A stretch of DNA of 64,000 nucleotides from Guptibacillus hwajinpoensis (GCF_001039475.1 NZ_LELK01000001.1:1383607-1447606), one strand, 5' to 3'. Numbered from the stretch's first letter, positions 53,040 through 62,253 are shown. A program made the numbers and translations. The notes: generated by a model from the sequence alone, not told the origin.

Positions 53040-53207
53040 ATGAAAGATGCTGTTCGTGAGGAATTGTTACTTATTCAACAAATTCGTGATTGTATTAATG
53101 AATTACAGAATGATTACCCTCCAGTTGTACAAGAAGCGATCTTTCATTCTATACAGAGGTTAACTTCTAAGTTGGTTGATAGAGGCCAATCGTTGATAAG
53201 AAGTTAA
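53040..53207 (+). CDS. 55-residue hypothetical protein under a Fur-family-like box
   Basis: A small helical protein (MKDAVREELLLIQQIRD start, C-terminal SKLVDRGQSLIRS). The ATG lies behind GAGGAGG, and a promoter with a Fur-like box precedes it, so regulation by iron, peroxide or zinc is possible. Its last 48 bases overlap the Spo0E-like gene on the other strand. The family is not recognised. Confidence 0.65.
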   Translation: MKDAVREELLLIQQIRDCINELQNDYPPVVQEAIFHSIQRLTSKLVDRGQSLIRS

Positions 53208-53348
53208 AAGATGATCTAACTCCTGACTACACTGCAACGTTTCTTCGTGAGAAATGCCTTTCTCTGTACCAATTTCAATCATTTCTTCTTGCTTACGTTT
53301 AATCCAGTGAAGTAACTCTTCTTTCGTTTCCTGTTTAACATATAACAA
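53160..53348 (-). CDS. Spo0E family aspartyl-phosphate phosphatase
   Basis: A 62-residue two-helix hairpin protein. The family motif is the second helix SQELDHLLTSYQRL with the key SxxxD pattern; the first helix holds the Lys/Glu-rich LLHWIKRKQEEMIEIGTEKG. Spo0E-type proteins dephosphorylate Spo0A and delay sporulation. The TTG start follows AAGGGGTGG. It overlaps the convergent small gene by 48 bases, so the two mRNAs could pair. Confidence 0.85.
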   Translation of the reverse strand: MLYVKQETKEELLHWIKRKQEEMIEIGTEKGISHEETLQCSQELDHLLTSYQRLASINQLRS

Positions 53349-53524
53349 GGTGCACCACCCCTTCTTCACTTACTTACTTACTTACAAACTATTATCCAAA
53401 TTTTCCTATGCATTGTGAAGGCTTTCGTCAAAACTAGACAAAAACAACTGCAATCTCCAAGAATAGCGTTCGTTAAACTATTCGCACTAGTTCTTGATAT
53501 AAGTCCATTCTTCTAATAAAAATA

Positions 53525-53549
53525 ACAGCTTCAGAAAATGAAGCTGTTA
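53525..53549 (-). terminator. terminator of the FbpA-like gene
   Basis: AACAGCTTCA and TGAAGCTGTT pair around GAAA and overlap the stop codon. Confidence 0.75.
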
Positions 53550-53723
53550 AGAACTAATCTTTGTAGAAAGAACTTGAAGTGAATCTCTTGTAATTGATAA
53601 GTAATAATAGAACAATTCAGTCCTTGAACATTCATATAGTTGTTTATGCTGAACTTTATAAATTCCTTTTTCTAGTAACTGCACAATCAGTTCTTCCTTT
53701 GTATGAGACGAAACTTTCTCCAT
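53547..53723 (-). CDS. Fur-regulated basic protein (FbpA)-like small protein
   Basis: A 58-residue protein. The pattern TKEELIVQLLEKGIYK then KQLYECSRTEL resembles the FbpA family, small proteins that help the Fur-controlled FsrA sRNA tune iron use in B. subtilis. The ATG follows GGAGG. It lies 17 bp after the DUF421 gene in the same direction, so it is probably co-transcribed. The identification rests on motif memory. Confidence 0.65.
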   Translation of the reverse strand: MEKVSSHTKEELIVQLLEKGIYKVQHKQLYECSRTELFYYYLSITRDSLQVLSTKISS

Positions 53724-53740
53724 AACTTTCCTCCATCAAT

Positions 53741-54439
53741 CTACTCTTCCTGCTCAATCTTGTCATGATAATAATCTAAGGAAAGCTTACCATCAGAGTG
53801 AAGTTGTGCAAGGTAGACATCTTCTACGTTCACATGCTTATCCGCAAGCATCTCTTGAAGCCATCCTCTATTTCTACCAACTTCTTCTACCATTTCTTCT
53901 ATGATTTGACCATCCATAATGACAGTCCTTGGTTCTTTATCTTCTGGTAGCTGAAGCCATAATTCAGAAGGCTTTACAGCTCTATAATCTCGTTTAAGTA
54001 ATACGCTTAACTCTCCATCTGCTTCTAGTAGTGCAAATTCTACCTCCCTAACGGAGAAAACACTTTTCTTTCGCAGCATTTCAAGCAATTCATCCGAAGT
54101 AAAGCGTTCTTTTCTAAGATTGCCTTCAAGAATTTTGCCATCCTTTATAAATACCCTTGCTTTCCCCTCTACAATATCCCTGACCTTCTTATTCTTAAGA
54201 GACACATAACTAAGAAGGATCGAGATGAGGGTCCATATTAAGATGCTTGTTACACCGTTTACTAAATTAGCTTCTGCATCCATTGATAAGCTTCCGGCAA
54301 TATCACCTATAATAATGCCCACAATGTATTCAAAGTAAGATAGCTTGGATAGTTGCTTTTTGCCTAGTAATTTTGTAATAACAAATAACCCAGCAAGAAT
54401 TAATAGTGACCTTAGGACAATTTCAATCCAATCACCCAT
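53741..54439 (-). CDS. DUF421 membrane protein (YetF/YrbG-like)
   Basis: A 232-residue protein with three N-terminal helices and a cytosolic tail of two DUF421 modules. GKKQLSKLSYFEYIVGIIIG and LWLQLPEDKEPRTVIMDGQI are typical. YetF-family proteins have been linked to spore or general stress functions without a known mechanism. It precedes the FbpA-like gene. Confidence 0.9.
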   Translation of the reverse strand: MGDWIEIVLRSLLILAGLFVITKLLGKKQLSKLSYFEYIVGIIIGDIAGSLSMDAEANLVNGVTSILIWTLISILLSYVSLKNKKVRDIVEGKARVFIKDGKILEGNLRKERFTSDELLEMLRKKSVFSVREVEFALLEADGELSVLLKRDYRAVKPSELWLQLPEDKEPRTVIMDGQIIEEMVEEVGRNRGWLQEMLADKHVNVEDVYLAQLHSDGKLSLDYYHDKIEQEE

Positions 54440-54632
54440 CGTCTATTTCCCCCTTACATGAAATTGAAACCTTCTTTCTCCCTATTTGCTTAGTTTGCCC
54501 ATTATTAATTCATAATATCCTGCTTTTGATTTGCCTCTGAAAATCTCAGATACGTTCTCTATACACATATCAAACAATACGGTAAGATGAGTAAAGCAAA
54601 CGAACTTCTTGTGAGGTAGAAAGGAAGATACG

Positions 54633-56726
54633 ATGCTTCAAGTAGCAAGAGATCAACTCAAACATTATTTCGGATATGACCACTTTAGAGGTGGTCAGGA
54701 AGACATTATCACGAGTATTCTAACCAACCATAATACACTTGGTATTATGCCGACCGGTGGTGGTAAATCAATTTGTTATCAAATTCCAGCTTTACTATCA
54801 GATGGACTAACAATTGTAATTTCGCCTCTAATCTCTTTAATGAAAGATCAGGTCGATGCACTGCGAAGCTATGGAATAGATGCAGCTTATATTAATAGCT
54901 CACTTACCGATACAGAAATTCAAGAACAAATGCAAGGAGCTCGTAACGGTGAAGTCAAGCTCCTCTATATTGCTCCAGAAAGACTAGAGGCTCCAACTTT
55001 CCAACGCTTACTACAGGAAACGCCAATCTCTCTCATTGCCGTTGACGAAGCACACTGTATTTCACAATGGGGACATGACTTTCGACCAAGCTACATGAAA
55101 ATTAGTAGCATGCTAAACCATTTCAGTGAACAACCTCCCGTAATTGCTTTAACCGCAACTGCAACTCCTGAAGTAATCGGTGATATTCAACGTATTTTAA
55201 ATATCTCTACAGAACAAACCTATATTTCAGGATTTGCTCGTGAGAATCTGCACTTCTCTGTCGTAAAAGGCGAAAAGAAGAAATCGTTTATCGACAATTA
55301 TATTAGTAAGAATCCTTCTGAGTCAGGAATTATTTACGCAGCAACTAGAAAAGAAGTAGATCAGCTCTATTCATCATTACAAAAACAAGGAATCAACGTA
55401 GGTAAATATCATGCCGGCATGACAGAATTACAGCGTAAACGTGCTCAGGAAGAATTTCTTTTCGATAACATTTCAGTAATGGTTGCTACAAATGCTTTCG
55501 GAATGGGGATCGATAAATCCAATGTGCGATTTGTTATTCACCATAATCTTCCGAAAAACATGGAGTCCTATTATCAGGAAGCTGGCAGAGCTGGTCGAGA
55601 CGGAGAACCAAGTGATTGCTTTCTCCTCTTCTCTCCTGGAGATATTCATGTGCAGAAATTTCTTATTGATCAAAACCAGCACGATACATCCAGGAAATCA
55701 GCAGAGCTGACGAAATTGAAAGCCATGGTTGACTACTGTCACACAGAGAAATGCCTGCAAGGGACGATTCTCCATTATTTTGGTGACCATCGCCCAGGCT
55801 ATAAATGTGGGAAATGTAGCAATTGCATTGACGACCGAGAGTCAGTTGAGATCACACGCGAAGCACAGATGATCTTCTCAACGATTAAACGAGTGAATGA
55901 ACGATTTGGCAAAACGATTATTGCCCAAATTCTAAAAGGTTCGAAATCGAAACGGATTAATGAGCTAAGACTTGATCAGGTTTCAACGTTTGGTTTATTA
56001 AAACATTTCACGCAGCAAGATATTGTGGATATGATTGATTTCCTTACAGCTGAACAGTTCATTGTTCTAACTGAGAGTAAGTATCCTACCCTTGTATTAC
56101 AAGAAAAAACATTGCCTGTTCTAAAGGGACAAGAGACCATTTTTAAAAAAGTTGCAAGAAAACCTGTTGCGATTGAAGAAAACGATCAACTCTTCACTCA
56201 GCTTCGTACGCTTCGAAAGCAAATTGCGGATAAAGACAACGTCCCTCCATATGTAGTGTTTGCCGACAGCACACTACGTGAAATGAGTGCTAAGACACCT
56301 TCTACCCGAGAGGAAATGCTAGAAATTAAAGGTGTTGGCGATATGAAATATGAGAAATACGGGAAAGATTTCCTTGAACTACTTTCAGCTGCAAATGCGA
56401 AGCCAGAGTCCTCTGATGAAGCAAGTCACAAAGCTTCACTTAAGTTATTTGAAGAAGGAAAAGATATTTCAATCATTGCTGCTACAAGGGGATTAAGTCC
56501 TTCAACTGTTGAAGGACACCTTCTAAAAGCCATTGAAGAAGGTTTGATAACTAACGTGGATGCATTTCTTCCTAGTGACGTCTTTCACGACATTATTCAA
56601 GCCGCAGAATCGTTTGGGTTTGACAAATTAAAGCCTTTGAAAGAAGCACTCTCAGATGAGATCACATATTTCCAGATCAAAGCTGCCCTGTCGAAGCATA
56701 GGCAACAAAAAAGCGTTGAGTCTTAA
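54633..56726 (+). CDS. recQ: ATP-dependent DNA helicase RecQ
   Basis: A 697-residue 3'-5' helicase. Walker A (MPTGGGKSICYQIPA) is at about residues 39-53, DEAH in AVDEAHCISQWGHDFR, and motif VI in QEAGRAGRDGEPSDC. The zinc Cys set sits in KCLQ ... YKCGKCSNC, followed by RQC, an HRDC domain (about 505-590), and a C-terminal HTH module (GLSPSTVEGHLLKAIEEG). The long form matches RecQ rather than the short RecS of Bacillus. It is monocistronic with a strong terminator. Confidence 0.95.
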   Translation: MLQVARDQLKHYFGYDHFRGGQEDIITSILTNHNTLGIMPTGGGKSICYQIPALLSDGLTIVISPLISLMKDQVDALRSYGIDAAYINSSLTDTEIQEQMQGARNGEVKLLYIAPERLEAPTFQRLLQETPISLIAVDEAHCISQWGHDFRPSYMKISSMLNHFSEQPPVIALTATATPEVIGDIQRILNISTEQTYISGFARENLHFSVVKGEKKKSFIDNYISKNPSESGIIYAATRKEVDQLYSSLQKQGINVGKYHAGMTELQRKRAQEEFLFDNISVMVATNAFGMGIDKSNVRFVIHHNLPKNMESYYQEAGRAGRDGEPSDCFLLFSPGDIHVQKFLIDQNQHDTSRKSAELTKLKAMVDYCHTEKCLQGTILHYFGDHRPGYKCGKCSNCIDDRESVEITREAQMIFSTIKRVNERFGKTIIAQILKGSKSKRINELRLDQVSTFGLLKHFTQQDIVDMIDFLTAEQFIVLTESKYPTLVLQEKTLPVLKGQETIFKKVARKPVAIEENDQLFTQLRTLRKQIADKDNVPPYVVFADSTLREMSAKTPSTREEMLEIKGVGDMKYEKYGKDFLELLSAANAKPESSDEASHKASLKLFEEGKDISIIAATRGLSPSTVEGHLLKAIEEGLITNVDAFLPSDVFHDIIQAAESFGFDKLKPLKEALSDEITYFQIKAALSKHRQQKSVES

Positions 56727-56746
56727 CATTATCTATTGCACAAACA

Positions 56747-56787
56747 AAGAACGCGAATTAGATCGATGATCTAATTCGCGTTCTTTA
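56747..56787 (+). terminator. terminator of recQ
   Basis: A 19-bp perfect-arm hairpin (AAAGAACGCGAATTAGATC arm) around GAT. Confidence 0.88.
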
Positions 56788-56994
56788 ATATAGGCTATGT
56801 TAATGAATAGTGTTGATTTTTGGCACATTTACGCCCTGTGGTGACCAATCGCTTCGAGCAAATGAATTTGCTCAGGCGATTGGTCACCACAGGGCGACCT
56901 TTCAGCAGAGCTGAAAGGCGAGTGAAACTGGGGTTTCACTCGAATGAGCCAAAAATCGAGAATTCAACAATTGAGCTAACATAGCCTTAATATA
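56785..56994. mobile_element. MITE-like element with cloverleaf inverted repeats and 8-bp target duplication
   Basis: An element of about 194 bp (56793-56986) is flanked by the direct repeat TTAATATA (56785-56792 and 56987-56994). Its ends are GGCTATGTTA and TAACATAGCC. A second stem pairs TGTTGATTTTTGGC with GCCAAAAATC ... CAACA. Inside are three hairpins: 21-bp perfect arms (56832-56852 and 56876-56896), CCTTTCAGC/GCTGAAAGG (56898-56918) and CGAGTGAAAC/GTTTCACTCG (56919-56942). It has no gene, so it must be moved by a transposase elsewhere; the 8-bp duplication fits ISL3-type elements (inference). Confidence 0.85.
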
Positions 56995-57184
56995 AGGAAA
57001 ATTATTAATTTCTCTTCAATATGCAAGAAAAGAATGCGTATAAGAGTGGTCGAAATGATGATTGCTTATTTCAAATGTAATATGTGGATCGAAAGCCATT
57101 CATATTTATCATGCTTTATAATCATTCATAATTTCCCAAACGTGAACATTCGTTTGCAAGGAACTCCTTTAAATAAACGTTTTT

Positions 57185-57375
57185 TAGGTTATTATCTAGA
57201 AGATTGTTGCTTTCGAAAAAATTTTGTAAAGAAAACCACACTTCGCTAATTGTAGCGGAAGGATGCTCGACTCCTGCGGGACTAGCGGGACAGGTGAGAC
57301 CCCGCAGGAGCGTTAGCGACGAGGAGGCTCACGCCCCGCGGAAAGCGAGCATCCTGGAGCGGAAATTCCCCACTC
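57185..57375 (-). repeat. GC-rich palindromic repeat (TTCCGCTCC family), full copy, reverse
   Basis: The core at 57250-57366 is the reverse complement of the copies at 23054 and 29773. The tail (CAATCTTCTAGATAATAACC on the minus strand) is somewhat diverged. The short open frames here are products of the repeat. Confidence 0.9.
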
Positions 57376-57459
57376 TTATAGAAACATTTTTTTAGAACAC
57401 GTGGAGACTCTCCGGTAGGATTTCCTTATACAAAACGTTTTTTTCTTTAAAACGTACAA

Positions 57460-57490
57460 AAAGAACCGACTAGGTTGAAATAGTCGGTTA
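57460..57490 (-). terminator. terminator of the 67-residue protein gene
   Basis: ACCGACTA and TAGTCGGT pair; on the minus strand the stem is followed by TCTTTTTG. Confidence 0.65.
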
Positions 57491-57580
57491 GAAGGTGACT
57501 ATGTGATAAGCCGCACCCTTTAGTTATCATGCTCCAAAGAGACGCATGCCCTAATAGCTTCACAACACAGTGCGTTGTAA

Positions 57581-57784
57581 CTAACTATAGTGCAATCGCA
57601 GCTTCATGATGTAATCGACATCACCAAATTCTAGAGATTCCAAGATCTCTTCTTCTGAGAACCCAGTTAGTGTCGCGATGGTCCTGATGTACGGTTCTTT
57701 CTCCAACTTCATGCATCGTGCCCTGGCTTTCTGTGTCTGGTAAAGGACTTGAGAGTAACGATTGTTACCTTGCATTCGCTTCAC
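57581..57784 (-). CDS. hypothetical 67-residue protein
   Basis: A small basic protein with a C-terminal segment (RTIATLTGFSEEEILESLEF) that looks like a helical DNA- or protein-binding fold. The GTG start is well placed behind AAAGGAG. It lies downstream of nrnB on the same strand, separated by about 130 bp. I do not recognise the family. Confidence 0.65.
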   Translation of the reverse strand: MKRMQGNNRYSQVLYQTQKARARCMKLEKEPYIRTIATLTGFSEEEILESLEFGDVDYIMKLRLHYS

Positions 57785-57915
57785 TGTTTTCTCCTTTCAC
57801 ACCCAAATTACAAGCTTACAACGCAAAGGTTGCGCTATGGGCATGCAGTATTCTTTACCCATGTTCGTGGAATAAGAAACAGTCTACTGCGTCGTTCCAA
57901 AAAAAATACCCTCAG

Positions 57916-59157
57916 CTAGAGAGCATCTTCTTTTTGATGTAGCATCGCTTCAATCATTGTATGGTATCGTTCGATTACCTGATCTTTTGTAAGAGGAAGC
58001 ACTCTAACAAAATCATCAATGACTGCTCGGTCAGATCGCAACCAGGCCTGATAATTTCTTTTCACATGACGTTCAGCATCTTCAAAACAATGGAATGTTA
58101 TGTCCTCTATTTCTCCCTCGCACATGACTTCCCATTCATTTCCTTGACCTGGGCGAATATAACTAATCTTCCCATCATGGTTTTCATAGAAAGAACCACT
58201 TTCAGAGTTACGCTGATTTAAACGATTGCGATCTGCATCAGGTTTAAGCGGCTTTGCGGCAAATGGTTCTTCTACAAATACAGGAAATGTCTCTTCATTC
58301 AATTCACAACCCGCAGCTTTAGGATGCCCACCACCGCCGAAACGAGACGCGAATTCGGATACATCAGCTTCATCATGAATCGTCCTGAAACCAAGTCTCC
58401 TGCTACCATCATTTATAATTGTAATGAAGTCAAGGTGAGGATTTCGTTTATTCAACTCATTACCTAATTCAGAATGGTACGATTCAGCATGAACAAGACC
58501 GACACAGTATTCATCAATAAACGTTTGAACAAGCTGACGGTTCTTTTGATGAATATAGCGTTCGATTTTACGTTCTTCAAGATCAAGAATCATCTCTTCT
58601 GATTCATGAAAAGAAAATGAATCAGGTTCACGTGTTAGCCTACGAAGCATTTCTGATTTGAATGTTTCTCTGCCCATGATTGAGAATAGATCGTTCAGTC
58701 GTTTCGCATCAACTTCATTCTCCTCTTCCCAATCCCACGTGTCATACAAGCGTACAAGCTCAAGAAATTGTTCAAGGCCTTCCATGCGCTCAATCTTTTC
58801 TTTTTCAAGTAGAAATTGATAAAACAGAGTAGCAGCACATGTCTTTTGCTCTTTACCTGGATCCACAAAGCCCCATTCATATTCATTGAAATGCATCGCT
58901 GTTGCATGATGATCAATCATTTGAACGTGACTTCCTGTTTGATAACGCGATTCGAGCTTTTGCTCTACCTCACGACTTACAGATAGATCGGTAATAAAAA
59001 CAGGATCATTAGTATTCTGTTGCAGGAAATCCTCTACCCTTTTATCTAAGTTGCGGTATGTACAATGTGTGACGTTGGCATCATCTTCAAATGCTATTTC
59101 TGCAATAAGTGCACAGGCAGTGCCATCAAGATCGCTATCAGTAAACAACTTAATCAT
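57916..59157 (-). CDS. nrnB: DHH-family nanoRNase NrnB-like
   Basis: A 413-residue metal-dependent phosphoesterase of the DHH/DHHA1 type. Motif I is TDSDLDGTA, the DHH box is IDHHATAM, and the DHHA1 motif is FGGGGHPKAAGCEL. The length and order match NrnB (YngD) of B. subtilis, which degrades very short RNAs (two to five nucleotides) at the end of mRNA decay. The ATG (MIKLFTDS) follows AAGGGAGG, seven codons inside the open frame. Confidence 0.87.
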   Translation of the reverse strand: MIKLFTDSDLDGTACALIAEIAFEDDANVTHCTYRNLDKRVEDFLQQNTNDPVFITDLSVSREVEQKLESRYQTGSHVQMIDHHATAMHFNEYEWGFVDPGKEQKTCAATLFYQFLLEKEKIERMEGLEQFLELVRLYDTWDWEEENEVDAKRLNDLFSIMGRETFKSEMLRRLTREPDSFSFHESEEMILDLEERKIERYIHQKNRQLVQTFIDEYCVGLVHAESYHSELGNELNKRNPHLDFITIINDGSRRLGFRTIHDEADVSEFASRFGGGGHPKAAGCELNEETFPVFVEEPFAAKPLKPDADRNRLNQRNSESGSFYENHDGKISYIRPGQGNEWEVMCEGEIEDITFHCFEDAERHVKRNYQAWLRSDRAVIDDFVRVLPLTKDQVIERYHTMIEAMLHQKEDAL

Positions 59158-59214
59158 CAGCTTTTCCTCCCTTTCCATGTTAGTATGTACGACAGATTAT
59201 AATTCATGAATAAA

Positions 59215-59246
59215 CAGAAAAAAGCGAGCATAAGCCCGCTTCTTCT
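59215..59246 (-). terminator. terminator of acyl-CoA ligase gene
   Basis: AAGCGAGC and GCCCGCTT pair with one mismatch, with A-rich sequence on the left giving Ts on the minus strand. Confidence 0.7.
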
Positions 59247-59305
59247 TGTAATTTTTCCATTATACAGGGTTTTAACATACCCTGTCCAACACATTAATCG
59301 AAAGT

Positions 59306-60862
59306 TTATACGTTAGGTTCAACTTGAAACTGTTCCCGGAGTCGGAATTTTTGTATTTTACCGCTCGCATTTCTTGGAAGTTCATCTACAAAAATATACT
59401 TTCGCGGACGTTTGTAGTCAGCTAGATTCGGGCTTTCTTTGCAATAGCGATCAAGTTCTTCAGCTGTTACCTCTGATTTCTTAACAACAACAGCTGTAAC
59501 CACCTCTCCCCACTTCTCATCAGGCTGACCTAGGACAGCAACATCTAGTACAGCAGCGTGCGCGTGAATCGCATCTTCTACTTCTCTTGGATAGACGTTT
59601 TCACCACCTGAAATAACCATATCGTCTACACGATCTGATACGTATAAATAATTGTCTTTGTCCATATAACCTAAATCTCCCGAATGATACCATCCTTTAT
59701 ACATAGCTGTCTCTGATGCATCAGGCCTATTGTAATACCCTATCATCATCGAAGGACCTCTTACAATAATCTCTCCAACTTCTCCACTTGGAAGGACATC
59801 TTCAGGTTCTGATGGGCCATGTTCATTTGGACGAACAACTCTCACTTCATGATTAATAGCCGCACGACCTGCAGAGCCTACCTTAGCGAGTTGTTCGTGC
59901 TCATCAAGAAAGGTAACAGCAGGACCCATCTCCGTCATGCCATACGCTTGAATTAAGTTAATTCCTAATAGGTCCTTTACAGCCGTAACGAGAGAAGGTG
60001 CCATCGGTGCTGCCCCATATAGTCCAACACGTAGACTGCTTCGATCATAACGCGAGTAGTCTTCTTGAAGAATCATATTCCACATCGTAGGCGCAGCGAA
60101 GAACAATGAAATTTTCTCATTCTCAACTGTTTCTAGAACCTTTTTCGGATCAAAGTGATGTAGAATAACATTCGTTGCTCCAAAATGAACCCTTGGTAGA
60201 AAGCTACAATGTAGCTCTGCACAGTGGAACATTGGAGCAACAACCAGCCCTCTATCCGCTTGCTTTAGATGCAGTGATGCTGCGCACATTAAGCTTTGTT
60301 CAACCATGCTTCTATGCCTATGCATAACACCCTTTGGTCTTCCTGTTGTCCCACTCGTGTACATAATCGCATACAAATCATTTTCATCCACATCTGCTTC
60401 AGGTTCAGCATCACTAGATAATCGAAGGTGCTGCGTATAACTTTCCGCATATGCGGGGGTACTGTCATCGATTGACCAGAATGATACATCTGGATAATTA
60501 TTTTGAATAGCAGACACAACAGGTTCTAACATTTTCTCGTAAACTAAAATGGAAGGCTCAGCATCCTCGATTATGTAAGCGACTTCATTTGGTTTCAATC
60601 GAAAATTAATTGGATTTAGAACAGCTCCAATCTTTGCACAGGAAAAAAACAGTGTTCCTAATTCAACCGTATTAAAAAGAAGCGTTGATACTCGATCGCC
60701 CTTTTTCACACCAGCATCTAGTAAAGCATTGGCTAAACGATTGACCTCTGCATTCCATTGCTCATATGTCCACCTTACATCACGTTCTGGGTCAATTAAC
60801 GCTTCTTCTTTACCATACTTTTTGACTGTTTGAAGAAATAAAGATCCAATTGTTACATACAT
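59306..60862 (-). CDS. long-chain fatty acid-CoA ligase (AMP-dependent synthetase)
   Basis: A 518-residue adenylate-forming enzyme. The AMP-binding signature YTSGTTGRPKGVMHRH is near residue 170, the motif YGMTEMGPAV near 315, GWYHSGDLGYMD near 395, and the catalytic Lys in NASGKIQKFRLRE near the end. It activates fatty acids to acyl-CoA for beta-oxidation or lipid use. Exact chain length cannot be told. It is monocistronic in this window. Confidence 0.9.
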   Translation of the reverse strand: MYVTIGSLFLQTVKKYGKEEALIDPERDVRWTYEQWNAEVNRLANALLDAGVKKGDRVSTLLFNTVELGTLFFSCAKIGAVLNPINFRLKPNEVAYIIEDAEPSILVYEKMLEPVVSAIQNNYPDVSFWSIDDSTPAYAESYTQHLRLSSDAEPEADVDENDLYAIMYTSGTTGRPKGVMHRHRSMVEQSLMCAASLHLKQADRGLVVAPMFHCAELHCSFLPRVHFGATNVILHHFDPKKVLETVENEKISLFFAAPTMWNMILQEDYSRYDRSSLRVGLYGAAPMAPSLVTAVKDLLGINLIQAYGMTEMGPAVTFLDEHEQLAKVGSAGRAAINHEVRVVRPNEHGPSEPEDVLPSGEVGEIIVRGPSMMIGYYNRPDASETAMYKGWYHSGDLGYMDKDNYLYVSDRVDDMVISGGENVYPREVEDAIHAHAAVLDVAVLGQPDEKWGEVVTAVVVKKSEVTAEELDRYCKESPNLADYKRPRKYIFVDELPRNASGKIQKFRLREQFQVEPNV

Positions 60863-61005
60863 TCATATCCCTCCATCTGTTATTCGATTTAGGTTAACGT
60901 ATGTATAGTTCCATTCCGATCCTATAAAACCCTTTTTCTTTTCAGAATAGTAAGTTAATTAGTCGTATTTCTTGAATTGAACATCATCTCAGGCGGCAGT
61001 AAAAT

Positions 61006-61036
61006 AAAAAAAGTACCGGTTCCTTCCGGTACTTTA
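61006..61036 (-). terminator. terminator of the LOG-family gene
   Basis: AAAGTACCGG and CCGGTACTTT pair around TTCCTT. Confidence 0.87.
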
Positions 61037-61630
61037 GATACGATCTCCAATATCATCTTGCTTCCATTTATTCATTAAGGGAACAGTATGGGTTTGAATT
61101 CGCTCAACAAGCTTAGACGGGTTGTCCTCTTTTAATAAAGGCTCTAGGTAGCGCTTATGAAGAAATGATTCGGTAACCATATGTTCTAGCATCGTATAGA
61201 AAGGAGCATAGTAGTTCTTCGTGTTAAGTAGACCAATTGGCTTATTATGATATTCGAGTTGATACCATGTGAAGATTTCAGTTAACTCTTCAAGCGTACC
61301 AATCCCACCAGGGAGTGCAATAAAGGCGTCTCCAGATTCGTACATTTTAGCTTTACGTTCATGCATTGTATCAACAATAATGAGCTCTGATAACTCAATG
61401 TGTGCTACGTTTTCGTATATTTTTCGAGGAATAATGCCGGTTACTTTACCACCGTGATGTAGCACCGATCTTGCTAGTGCCCCCATTAGACCGAGGTTCC
61501 CTCCGCCATAGATCACTTCAATCTTATTTTCTGCAAGTACTTGTCCTAGTTGTTCGACATCTGTAAAGTATTCCTTGTCAACAGCTTCGCTTGAACCACA
61601 AAATACTGTTATCTTGTTAAGCTTGTTCAA
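61034..61630 (-). CDS. LOG/TIGR00730 family Rossmann-fold nucleotide phosphoribohydrolase
   Basis: A 198-residue protein with the family motif PGGIGTLEE at residues 107-115 and the preceding MHERK. LOG proteins cleave the N-glycosidic bond of AMP or cytokinin ribotides; in bacteria the natural substrate is often a purine monophosphate. The TTG start (LNKLNKITVFCGS) is supported by AAAGGGGG. It follows the acetyltransferase gene closely in the same direction. Confidence 0.9.
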   Translation of the reverse strand: MNKLNKITVFCGSSEAVDKEYFTDVEQLGQVLAENKIEVIYGGGNLGLMGALARSVLHHGGKVTGIIPRKIYENVAHIELSELIIVDTMHERKAKMYESGDAFIALPGGIGTLEELTEIFTWYQLEYHNKPIGLLNTKNYYAPFYTMLEHMVTESFLHKRYLEPLLKEDNPSKLVERIQTHTVPLMNKWKQDDIGDRI

Positions 61631-61659
61631 ATCAATTTCCCCCTTTAACAAGTGATTTG

Positions 61660-62124
61660 CTAAAATGATTTCTTCATATTAATGTTAGTGGTTTCAAATC
61701 CCAGTCGTTCATAAAGCCGGATCGCCTTCTTATTATGACCAAACACATGGAGCGAAAGTCCATTCATTCCTTGATCTTGAAGAATTTGTTCAAGTTCTTG
61801 AATAGCTCTTGTTCCGTATCCTTTGCCTTGGTGATCTTCATCAACAGCAAATTCATATATGAAAGCTTCTTTATCTTCTACTTTACAATGAACCCAGAGA
61901 CTACCAACTTTAGCATCTGATTCAGTATCAATTATAGAATAGAGCAGATGATCTGTTGTATGGTGTCCATCTGGTAAAAGTCTATTAAATTCTTGCTTCG
62001 ACTTTTCATAAGCTTCATTTTCTTTCCAATTTCCCGCCTTCACTTTTTCCTCAGCATAGCTATCGATTGAGAAGTCCAAAAACTGATGAAAATCAAAATC
62101 GCTCATCGGCTTTAGTAAGATCAC
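61660..62124 (-). CDS. GNAT family N-acetyltransferase
   Basis: A 154-residue acetyltransferase with the acetyl-CoA motif DEDHQGKGYGTRAIQELE and C-terminal NKKAIRLYERLGFETTN. The substrate is unknown. The GTG start (VILLKPMSDF) follows AGGGGGG. It likely shares a transcript with the LOG-family gene 30 bp downstream. Confidence 0.9.
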   Translation of the reverse strand: MILLKPMSDFDFHQFLDFSIDSYAEEKVKAGNWKENEAYEKSKQEFNRLLPDGHHTTDHLLYSIIDTESDAKVGSLWVHCKVEDKEAFIYEFAVDEDHQGKGYGTRAIQELEQILQDQGMNGLSLHVFGHNKKAIRLYERLGFETTNINMKKSF

Positions 62125-62200
62125 GTTATCCCCCCTACTCACTTTAACGTCATCTTACTATTAACTATGTAAGAAAAACAGGGCAAATTCACTCAAAATA

Positions 62201-62230
62201 AAAAATACCGATGGTCATCGGTATTTTCTT
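62201..62230 (-). terminator. terminator of the Sir2 gene
   Basis: AAAATACCGATG and CATCGGTATTTT pair around GT. Confidence 0.87.
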
Positions 62231-62253
62231 GTATTTACACATATAAAGCTCTG

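Noticed and set aside
56793-56986. tRNA-like or ncRNA gene because of the cloverleaf form
   Set aside because: Arms are much longer than in tRNA, no tRNA consensus is present, and the 8-bp direct repeats fit a mobile element better.
57034-57395. Two plus-strand frames (71 and 63 codons) downstream of the MITE
   Set aside because: They run into the GC-rich repeat, have no RBS and show no protein-like pattern.
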